Assembly (NCBI GenBank): GCA_900548195.1
Contig: URJQ01000133.1
Span: 1-6,560, forward strand
Length of the DNA: 6,560 bases
Direction of reading: 5' to 3'
Source: an uncultured Prevotella sp.
GTDB lineage: Bacteria > Bacteroidota > Bacteroidia > Bacteroidales > Bacteroidaceae
How positions within the stretch are numbered: the stretch's first letter is position 1; each line of letters begins with the position of its first letter. A program made the position numbers and the translations under genes. The notes under the pieces were generated by a model. It did not search any database, had not been told where the DNA came from, and saw only the letters and a list, made by a program, of their open reading frames with translations. This document shows, one piece after another, positions 1-4,981 of this stretch.

Positions 1-193
1 TCTTCTGCAAATGTGAGATGTTGAGAATTGTCAAAGATGTGTATAAAGGGTAGGGCAACACCCTGGGTATTATGTCAGAGAATTTCTTCGCCATTAAGGG
101 CTGAAGCTTGACAATGGATTCTTCGGCTATGTGCTGATTGCCATTCATGGCACTTATGACTATTATGGTATCTGATGATTTACAATATTAAAA
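1..193. other. Region with no recognised gene upstream of higA
   Basis: No convincing gene is visible here. The + strand has only short open stretches interrupted by stops (for example 72-104, encoding MSENFFAIKG). The - strand is open from 187 to the window edge at 2 (62 codons, first ATG at 148), but the predicted peptide resembles no family I know. A HigB/RelE-like toxin would be expected directly upstream of a HigA antitoxin, and I find no trace of the C-terminal end of one. The last 20 bases before the higA start are AT-rich, as is usual for Bacteroidetes starts. No clear promoter could be fixed. Confidence 0.5.
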
Positions 194-517
194 ATGAGAC
201 CAAAAGCATCTGAAATGAAACCATTCCGTCCCTACCATCCAGGTGAACTGCTAAAGGAGGAATTGGAATGCCGAAATATCAAGCAGAAAGATTTTGCTGA
301 AAAGACCGGGTTATCATATACTGCATTCAATGAAGTGCTGAATGGAAAACGTGCCGTCACTGCCGAACTCGCACTCATCATGGAGACTGTCCTCGGCATA
401 AATGCTGACATGCTTCTACGTATGCAGACGGACTACAATCTACAGTCATCACGTGAAAACAAGATGCTCATCAATCGCCTCAGTAAACTACGCAAGATTG
501 CAGCTGTCTTTCTGTAA
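194..517 (+). CDS. higA: HigA-family antitoxin, Xre-type helix-turn-helix protein (apparently orphan)
   Basis: This 107-residue protein is a small DNA-binding regulator of the HigA addiction-module family. These proteins bind and neutralise a HigB mRNA-cleaving toxin and repress their own operon. The diagnostic N-terminal HPGELLKEEL stretch is at about residues 15-24. The helix-turn-helix follows: KQKDFAEKTGL (30-40) is the positioning helix and SYTAFNEVLNGK (41-52) the recognition helix. The ITAELA-like segment and a leucine-rich helix (TAELALIMETVLGI, 57-70) complete the Xre fold. About 20 basic C-terminal residues (ENKMLINRLSKLRK) look like a partner-binding or dimer tail. I use the ATG at 194; a second in-frame ATG at 215 (MKPFRPYHPGE) would also keep the whole domain, and no Shine-Dalgarno separates the two. 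No toxin gene is visible upstream in 193 bp, and leuS lies directly downstream. It could be an orphan antitoxin, a self-standing regulator, or half of a pair cut by the window edge. The family call is firm; the partner is unknown. Confidence 0.85.
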   Translation: MRPKASEMKPFRPYHPGELLKEELECRNIKQKDFAEKTGLSYTAFNEVLNGKRAVTAELALIMETVLGINADMLLRMQTDYNLQSSRENKMLINRLSKLRKIAAVFL

Positions 518-556
518 CAACAAGACAACAAAACAACAAAACAACAAGACAACAAA
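517..556 (+). repeat. Five tandem octamers (ACAACAAR) between higA and leuS
   Basis: Five head-to-tail 8-bp units are visible: ACAACAAG, ACAACAAA, ACAACAAA, ACAACAAG, ACAACAAA. The first base of the array is the last A of the higA stop codon, and the last unit ends 9 bp before the leuS ATG. The array therefore forms nearly the whole leuS leader. It is G-poor, almost free of U and predicted to be unstructured, which suits translation initiation without a Shine-Dalgarno. An 8-bp unit can change in number by slippage, altering leader length without touching either reading frame. Confidence 0.85.
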
Positions 557-565
557 ATATAAACA

Positions 566-3412
566 ATGGAATATAATTTCAACGAAATCGAAAAGAAATG
601 GCATGAGTATTGGGTCAACAACGGCACATACCATGTCACTGAAGACAAGAACAAAAAGAAATTCTACGTGCTCAACATGTTCCCTTACCCATCGGGTGCG
701 GGACTCCATGTGGGCCACCCACTCGGCTATATCGCCAGTGATATATATGCCAGATACAAGCGCTTGCAGGGCTTCAACGTGCTCAACCCTATGGGATATG
801 ACGCTTACGGACTGCCTGCTGAGCAGTATGCTATACAGACCGGTCAGCATCCGGAGAAGACCACTTTCCAGAATATCGACCGCTATCGCGAGCAGTTGGA
901 CAAGATTGGCTTCTCTTTCGACTGGGATCGTGAGGTGCGCACCTGTGCTCCTGGCTACTATAAATGGACTCAATGGGCTTTCCAGAAGATGTTCGCTTCT
1001 TATTTCGACACCAAGCTTCAGAAGGCTCAGCCTATCGCTGACCTCGTGGCTCACTTCGAAAAGCACGGCTCTGAGGGCATCTCTGCCGCTTGCTCCGAGG
1101 AGCTCTCTTTCTCTGCTGAGGAATGGAACGCTATGGACGAGAAGCAGAAGAGCGACACTCTCATGAACTATCGCATCGCTTTCATGGGCGAGACAATGGT
1201 AAACTGGTGTGCTGGTCTTGGCACCGTACTCGCTAACGACGAGGTAGTGGATGGCGTCAGCGTGCGTGGCGGATTCCCTGTGGAGCAGAAGAAGATGCGC
1301 CAGTGGTGCCTCCGCGTCAGCGCTTACAGCCAGCGTCTGCTCGACGGACTCGACACTATACAGTGGAGCGACTCTATCAAGGAGACACAGAAAAACTGGA
1401 TCGGACGCTCTGAGGGTACTGAGGTGCAGATCAAGGTGGATGGTCAGGAGTCTTCTTTCACCATCTTCACCACTCGTGCAGATACTATGTTCGGCGTTAC
1501 GTTCTTCGTGCTCGCACCTGAGTCGGAGCTCGTAGATATGGTAACTACCGCTGATCAACGGCCTGCCGTCGATGAATATGTTAAGTATGTCAAAGGTCGC
1601 ACGGAACGCGAGCGAATGATAGACCACACCGTAACGGGCGTTTTCTCAGGCGCTTACGGTATCAATCCTATCACTGGCGATAAGTGCCCTATCTATATCT
1701 CCGAGTATGTGCTCGCTGGATATGGCACCGGAGCTATCATGGCGGTTCCTGCCCATGACAGCCGTGACTATGCTTTTGCCAAGCATTTCAATCTTCCTAT
1801 CATCCCTCTCGTCGAGGGAGCTGACATCAGTGAGGAGTCTTACGACGCTAAGGAAGGCATCGTCACCAATTCTCCTGCTGCTGGAAGAAAGGCAGTGGAA
1901 TATAATGGTGAGTCTCTCTCGCTCAATGGACTCGATATCAAGGACGCTATACAGGCCACAAAGGTCTTCGTAGAGAAGCATCATATAGGACGCGTGAAGG
2001 TCAACTACCGACTCCGCGACGCTATCTTCTCTCGTCAGCGCTACTGGGGCGAACCGTTCCCTGTATATCATAAGAATGGTATCCCTACCATGATTCCTGA
2101 GGAATGTCTCCCTATAGAACTCCCACAGGTGGATAAGTTCCTCCCTACTGAGACCGGTGAGCCGCCTCTCGGCAACGCTAAGAAATGGGCTTGGGACGAG
2201 GAGAAGAGACAGATTGTCGAAAATTCTCTCATCGACAACAAGACCGTGTTCCCTATCGAGCTATATACTATGCCGGGATTTGCTGGCTCTTCTGCCTACT
2301 ATCTCCGCTATATGGATCCGCACGACGACAAGGCTCTCGTATCAGAGGAGGCTGCTGAATACTGGCAGAACGTCGATCTCTACGTAGGTGGTAGCGAGCA
2401 TGCCACTGGTCACCTTATCTATTCACGCTTCTGGAATAAGTTCCTCTTCGACCTCGGCGTGAGCAAGAAGGATGAGCCTTTCCAGAAACTCGTCAATCAG
2501 GGCATGATTCAGGGTCGCTCCAACTTCGTATATCGTATCAAGGACACCAACACATTCGTATCTCTCGACAAGAAGGAGGGTTATGACGTCACTCCTATCC
2601 ACGTCGATGTCAACATCGTAAGCGGTGACATCCTCGATGTGGAAGCGTTCCGCAACTGGCGCCCTGACTACCACGATGCTGAGTTTATCCTCAATGATAA
2701 TGGTCAGTACGTCTGCGGATGGGCTGTCGAAAAGATGTCTAAGTCCATGTTCAACGTGGTAAACCCTGATATGATTGTAGAGAAATATGGTGCCGACACT
2801 CTCCGTATGTATGAGATGTTCCTCGGTCCTGTGGAGCAGTCCAAGCCTTGGGACACCAACGGTATCGACGGATGCCACCGTTTCCTCAAGAAGTTCTGGG
2901 GACTCTTCTACGATAGAGCAGGGGAGTGGCAGGTTACCGACGATGCGCCTACTGCCGAGCAGGAGAAGTCTCTCCATAAGCTCATCAAGAAGGTTTCTGG
3001 CGACATAGAGACTTTCTCTTACAACACCAGCATCTCTGCATTCATGATTGCCGTTGGCGAACTGCAGAAGTGTCACTCTCGTGAAATCCTCCACAGCCTC
3101 GTCATCCTCATTGCTCCATTTGCGCCTCACATCGCCGAGGAACTCTATCACAACCTTGGTTGCGAAGGCAGCGTATGCGATGCCCAGTGGCCTGCATACG
3201 ATGAGGAGAAGATGAAGGACTCTGAGATTACAATGCCTGTGCAATTCTGTGGCAAGACCCGCTTCACCATCCAGCTCCCTGCCGGCATCAGCAAGGAGGA
3301 TGCTGAGAAGACCGTCCTCGCAGATGAGCGCACGGCGAAATACACCGATGGCAAGCAAATCATCAAGACCATCGTGGTGCCAGGTCGCATCATCAATATC
3401 GTAGTGAAGTAA
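566..3412 (+). CDS. leuS: Leucyl-tRNA synthetase
   Basis: This class I aminoacyl-tRNA synthetase (948 residues) charges tRNA-Leu with leucine in the cytoplasm using ATP. The N-terminal catalytic core carries the HIGH-type motif HVGH at residues 48-51 within YPSGAGLHVGHPLGY. The CP1 editing domain shows its threonine-rich element FTTRADTMFG (about 301-310) and the conserved AHDSRD (396-401), whose aspartate anchors the misacylated amino acid; post-transfer editing therefore looks intact. The KMSKS loop is exact at 723-727. The anticodon-binding helical domain begins near 770, and a small C-terminal tRNA-binding domain ends in GRIINIVVK. The protein is longer than the roughly 860-residue E. coli enzyme. 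Extra segments near 145-200 and in the leucine-specific region before KMSKS (about 650-715) match what I remember of Bacteroides and Prevotella LeuRS. One small oddity is WCAGLGTVL at 214-222, where most relatives have WCP; residue 216 is Ala. The start gives the standard MEYNFNEIEKKW N-terminus. Expression probably relies on the A-rich leader. Confidence 0.98.
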   Translation: MEYNFNEIEKKWHEYWVNNGTYHVTEDKNKKKFYVLNMFPYPSGAGLHVGHPLGYIASDIYARYKRLQGFNVLNPMGYDAYGLPAEQYAIQTGQHPEKTTFQNIDRYREQLDKIGFSFDWDREVRTCAPGYYKWTQWAFQKMFASYFDTKLQKAQPIADLVAHFEKHGSEGISAACSEELSFSAEEWNAMDEKQKSDTLMNYRIAFMGETMVNWCAGLGTVLANDEVVDGVSVRGGFPVEQKKMRQWCLRVSAYSQRLLDGLDTIQWSDSIKETQKNWIGRSEGTEVQIKVDGQESSFTIFTTRADTMFGVTFFVLAPESELVDMVTTADQRPAVDEYVKYVKGRTERERMIDHTVTGVFSGAYGINPITGDKCPIYISEYVLAGYGTGAIMAVPAHDSRDYAFAKHFNLPIIPLVEGADISEESYDAKEGIVTNSPAAGRKAVEYNGESLSLNGLDIKDAIQATKVFVEKHHIGRVKVNYRLRDAIFSRQRYWGEPFPVYHKNGIPTMIPEECLPIELPQVDKFLPTETGEPPLGNAKKWAWDEEKRQIVENSLIDNKTVFPIELYTMPGFAGSSAYYLRYMDPHDDKALVSEEAAEYWQNVDLYVGGSEHATGHLIYSRFWNKFLFDLGVSKKDEPFQKLVNQGMIQGRSNFVYRIKDTNTFVSLDKKEGYDVTPIHVDVNIVSGDILDVEAFRNWRPDYHDAEFILNDNGQYVCGWAVEKMSKSMFNVVNPDMIVEKYGADTLRMYEMFLGPVEQSKPWDTNGIDGCHRFLKKFWGLFYDRAGEWQVTDDAPTAEQEKSLHKLIKKVSGDIETFSYNTSISAFMIAVGELQKCHSREILHSLVILIAPFAPHIAEELYHNLGCEGSVCDAQWPAYDEEKMKDSEITMPVQFCGKTRFTIQLPAGISKEDAEKTVLADERTAKYTDGKQIIKTIVVPGRIINIVVK

Positions 3413-3420
3413 GTTCTTTC

Positions 3421-3441
3421 AAATGAAGAATGAAGAATGAA
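3421..3441 (+). repeat. Heptamer array (TGAAGAA units), left arm of a 21-bp inverted repeat
   Basis: Three phased copies of TGAAGAA start 8 nt after the leuS stop. TGA triplets at 3424, 3431 and 3438 fall in all three forward frames. The 21-bp segment is the exact reverse complement of 3528-3548, so a leuS transcript reading through could form a 21-bp stem around the GC-rich element. Because the right side has more heptamer copies than the left, the arms can also pair in other registers shifted by 7 bp. Confidence 0.85.
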
Positions 3442-3442
3442 C

Positions 3443-3479
3443 AAGCGTCCGCCCCTGTGTCCGCCGCGTTACCAGCGGA
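3443..3479 (+). repeat. GC-rich 37-bp intergenic element, copy 1
   Basis: This segment matches 4892-4928 at 34 of 37 positions; all three differences are transitions. It contains an internal direct repeat of GTCCGCC at 12-bp spacing. The two copies lie in the same orientation, each downstream of a gene and upstream of a YitT paralogue. Such a short, well-conserved, structured intergenic unit fits a dispersed repeat family (REP-like) better than unique sequence, but only two copies can be seen here. Confidence 0.8.
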
Positions 3480-3481
3480 CG
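3446..3481 (+). terminator. Hairpin downstream of leuS, possible terminator or 3' end stabiliser
   Basis: CGTCCGC (3446-3452) pairs perfectly with GCGGACG (3475-3481) around a 22-nt loop, with one G-U and one A-U pair possible just outside. The flanking 21-bp inverted repeat could extend this into a large structure. There is no run of T after the GC stem, so this is not a classic intrinsic terminator. The position, just after leuS and before a gene with its own leader, suggests transcription ending or mRNA end protection. Confidence 0.4.
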
Positions 3482-3508
3482 TTAGTTAGTCATCGCAAGG
3501 GCGAAAGC

Positions 3509-3547
3509 CATTCTTCATTCTTCATTCTTCATTCTTCATTCTTCATT
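3509..3547 (-). repeat. Heptamer array (CATTCTT units), inverse orientation
   Basis: Five full copies of CATTCTT (3509-3543) are followed by a partial copy, CATT. On the - strand this is the same AAGAATG/TGAAGAA unit found at 3421-3441. The end of the array forms the right arm (3528-3548) of the perfect 21-bp inverted repeat. Exact tandem units of this length are prone to copy-number change. Confidence 0.9.
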
Positions 3548-3550
3548 TAT

Positions 3551-3564
3551 TATCCCGGCGGATA
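3551..3564. repeat. Short palindrome TATCC-CGGC-GGATA
   Basis: Five-bp arms TATCC and GGATA flank CGGC. The right part, CCGGCGGATA (3555-3564), is identical to 4921-4930, the right edge of the second GC-rich element. It may be a remnant of another element copy or a small protein-binding site; the sequence alone does not decide. Confidence 0.35.
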
Positions 3565-3603
3565 GAAGAAAGAAATAACAACATAAAAAAAAGAAAAACA
3601 CCC
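3565..3603 (+). promoter_or_regulatory. A-rich translation leader of the first YitT paralogue
   Basis: The stretch before the ATG is almost entirely A with scattered G and C, and has no Shine-Dalgarno. It contains A8-G-A5, with the G at 3593, 11 nt before the start. The second paralogue has A8-G-A7 with its G also 11 nt before the start. A-rich, weakly structured leaders are typical of Bacteroidetes translation initiation. I could not fix a -33/-7 promoter here. Confidence 0.5.
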
Positions 3604-4842
3604 ATGAATGACAAACTGATTAAAAACAAGTCAACGGCGTTTTACGAAATCCGTGATTACATCATGATATGCTTGGGTACGCTACTCTACACTGGAGGCG
3701 TCTCTATCTTCATGCTCCCATACGGTCTCACCATCGGTGGCGTCAGCGGTATTTCATCCATCATATATTACGCCACCAACATACCGGTGTCCATCAGCTT
3801 CGGTGTCATAAACGCGTGTTTCCTCATCGTTGCCATCAAGGTATTGGGATGGAAATTCTGCTTCAAGACCATAGCAGGCGTCGTTTCATCCACGCTATGG
3901 TTTTCGGCATGGCAACTGCTGCTGCAAAACTCTGCCGGAGAATGGCCTCACGTATGTGGCGACCAGATATTCATGGCGTGTATCCTCGGACCTATCTTCT
4001 GCGGTATCGGACTCAGTATCAGCTTCGAAAACCACGGTTCGATGGGCGGAACGGATATCATCGCCGCTATCGTCAATAAGTATAAGGATGTCAGCCTCGG
4101 ACAGATTATCCTCCTATGCGACGTGCTCATCATCTCCAGCTGTTACTTCGTATTCGAAGACATACAGCGCGTCATCTATGGCTACGTCATCATGATCGTA
4201 TGCTCCGTGACACTCGACACCTGTATGCGTCGTATGCACCAGGCGGTGCGCTTCGAGATATACTCTCGCAACTATGCCAAGATTGCCGACGAAATCAATG
4301 AGGAAGGCTTCGGCATCACAGTCCTCGACGGATTCGGATGGTACACCAAATCTGAGCGTAAGATGCTCGTCTGCATCTGCTCACGCCGCTATCAGGATAT
4401 CATCATGCAGGCTATCAAGCGCGTCGATCCTTACGCTTTCTTCTGTGTCAGCAATGTCAATAACGTATATGGAAATGGTTTCAGCGCCATCAAGAGCAAA
4501 CTCAAGAATCAGAAGCCTATACTCACATTCGCCACTAACGATGATCGTCTCATCAATGAGGCTAAGAATCTCATGGGCGAAAATATCGAAGTCCGCTCTC
4601 TCTCTGACATCGGTTGCAAGGAGCAACTACCTCAGACCCACGAGACCATAGAGAAGAATGCACAGGAGAAGGTACGTTATGTCCACAAATACTACGGCTT
4701 CGACTGCTTCGCGCAGTGCACCGAAGGCGACCGTGAGGCATACTCACTCATCTTTCATCATAACACCTACAAATTCGACAATCTCCAGGGCGTCAGCGAC
4801 TTCCTCCACCAGCAGTTCCAAAGCAAAGGCAAGAAGAAGTAA
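3604..4842 (+). CDS. YitT-family membrane protein with DUF2179 and a degenerate HAM1 remnant
   Basis: This 412-residue protein is a paralogue of the 501-residue protein that follows. The N-terminal half (about 15-205) has six or seven hydrophobic segments of the YitT membrane family, including FMLPYGLTIGGVSGI and the loop GSMGGTDIIAAIVNKY (145-160). A soluble DUF2179 domain follows (about 215-295, with GFGITVLDGFGWY and ERKMLVCICSRR). YitT transport substrates are generally unknown. From about 304 on, it aligns with the start of HAM1/RdgB: KPILTFATND matches KPILVFSTNN, and QTHETIEKNAQEKV and YYGFDCFA also match. The catalytic site is gone. ADDT has become AQCT (370-373), the substrate-site Lys is Leu316, and FGYDPIF and SHRG are absent. 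The tail SLIFHHNTYKFDNLQG matches SLIYQGQTHTFEGIING of the next protein, and GVSDFLHQQF resembles its C-terminus. The remnant therefore seems to come from internal in-frame deletions of about 45-50 residues each, not one frameshift. The frame is intact, so the gene is probably expressed; the transporter part may still work. Pyrophosphatase activity is very unlikely. Confidence 0.9.
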   Translation: MNDKLIKNKSTAFYEIRDYIMICLGTLLYTGGVSIFMLPYGLTIGGVSGISSIIYYATNIPVSISFGVINACFLIVAIKVLGWKFCFKTIAGVVSSTLWFSAWQLLLQNSAGEWPHVCGDQIFMACILGPIFCGIGLSISFENHGSMGGTDIIAAIVNKYKDVSLGQIILLCDVLIISSCYFVFEDIQRVIYGYVIMIVCSVTLDTCMRRMHQAVRFEIYSRNYAKIADEINEEGFGITVLDGFGWYTKSERKMLVCICSRRYQDIIMQAIKRVDPYAFFCVSNVNNVYGNGFSAIKSKLKNQKPILTFATNDDRLINEAKNLMGENIEVRSLSDIGCKEQLPQTHETIEKNAQEKVRYVHKYYGFDCFAQCTEGDREAYSLIFHHNTYKFDNLQGVSDFLHQQFQSKGKKK

Positions 4843-4851
4843 CAGGAATCA

Positions 4852-4893
4852 GCATTATGCATTATGCTTTATGAATTATGCATTATGAATTAA
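4852..4893 (+). repeat. Heptamer array (GCATTAT/GAATTAT units)
   Basis: Six consecutive 7-bp units start 9 nt after the stop codon of the first paralogue: GCATTAT, GCATTAT, GCTTTAT, GAATTAT, GCATTAT, GAATTAA. TGA at 4872 and 4886 and TAA at 4891 cover the three forward frames. The unit differs from the TGAAGAA unit behind leuS, so this is not a copied array, although the period and placement are the same. Confidence 0.85.
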
Positions 4894-4928
4894 GTGTCCG
4901 CCCCTGTGTCCGCCGCGTCACCGGCGGA
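4892..4928 (+). repeat. GC-rich 37-bp intergenic element, copy 2
   Basis: Second copy of the element at 3443-3479, with 34 of 37 positions identical. The paralogous proteins around it match at only about half of their residues by eye. The element is therefore better conserved than expected if both copies date from the gene duplication, which hints at a dispersed family, selection or conversion between copies. Confidence 0.8.
4909..4928 (+). terminator. Compact hairpin downstream of the first YitT paralogue
   Basis: TCCGCCG (4909-4915) pairs perfectly with CGGCGGA (4922-4928) around the 6-nt loop CGTCAC, with G-U and U-A pairs possible below. The stem is strong and GC-rich. The bases that follow are AT-rich (ATAATCC...) but lack a T run, so intrinsic termination is possible but not certain. 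Copy 1 of the element favours a different, outer stem. Confidence 0.45.
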
Positions 4929-4930
4929 TA

Positions 4931-4981
4931 ATCCAAAGAATATCAATAATAAAAATACCAAGAAAAAAAAGAAAAAAAGCA
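4931..4981 (+). promoter_or_regulatory. A-rich translation leader of the YitT-HAM1 fusion gene
   Basis: About 50 bases of A-dominated sequence precede the ATG, ending in A8-G-A7-GCA with the inner G at 4971, 11 nt before the start. The same A8-G run at the same distance precedes the first paralogue. No Shine-Dalgarno is present. The runs of eight and seven A could slip during replication or transcription. Confidence 0.5.

Larger units (their letters stand above)
3413..3603. other. Structured 191-bp spacer between leuS and the first YitT paralogue
   Basis: This spacer contains no gene. In order it holds a three-unit heptamer array (3421-3441), a 37-bp GC-rich repeat element with a hairpin (3443-3481), a short linker with a minimal GGC-GAAA-GCC tetraloop hairpin (3500-3509), an inverse-orientation heptamer array (3509-3547), a TATCC-CGGC-GGATA palindrome (3551-3564) and an A-rich leader. 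The sequence CCGGCGGATA at 3555-3564 recurs at 4921-4930 at the right end of the second copy of the GC-rich element. The spacer therefore appears to contain one full element plus a separate copy of its right end. Confidence 0.75.
4843..4981. other. 139-bp spacer between the two YitT paralogues
   Basis: This spacer holds no gene. It carries a six-unit heptamer array (4852-4893), then the second copy of the GC-rich element with a compact hairpin (4892-4928), then an A-rich leader to the next ATG. The order (heptamers, GC-rich element, A-rich leader) mirrors the spacer upstream of the first paralogue. The inverse heptamer array of that spacer is missing here. Confidence 0.75.

Noticed and set aside
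138..168. Possible Bacteroidetes -33/-7 promoter for higA (TTG at 138-140, TATTATGG at 161-168)
   Set aside because: Spacing is right, but the -7 box matches only four of the six fixed bases of TAnnTTTG, which is too weak to annotate.
2..187. Partial - strand open frame at the left edge (62 codons, first ATG at 148)
   Set aside because: An open stretch of this length is not unusual by chance, and the peptide resembles no family I know. It could be the start of a divergent gene, but the window ends too soon to support it.
488..1627. Long - strand open frame (379 codons) opposite the start of leuS
   Set aside because: It lies antisense to conserved LeuRS catalytic sequence, has no recognisable domain and is explained by the codon bias of leuS leaving the opposite frame open.
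2423..3358. Long - strand open frame (311 codons) opposite the end of leuS
   Set aside because: Same reason: antisense shadow of leuS, with no known motif and no independent signal for a start.
3500..3509. GGC-GAAA-GCC tetraloop hairpin as a small RNA or riboswitch part
   Set aside because: A three-base-pair stem is too small to support an RNA gene or riboswitch, and no wider conserved fold is visible.
3413..3603. CRISPR-like repeats in the leuS-yitT spacer
   Set aside because: The units are 7 bp and contiguous with no unique spacers between them, and no cas gene is present.
4516..4842. First paralogue as a frameshifted pseudogene of the YitT-HAM1 fusion
   Set aside because: The frame stays aligned with the neighbour on both sides of the missing parts, so the change is by in-frame deletion and the gene remains open to its end.
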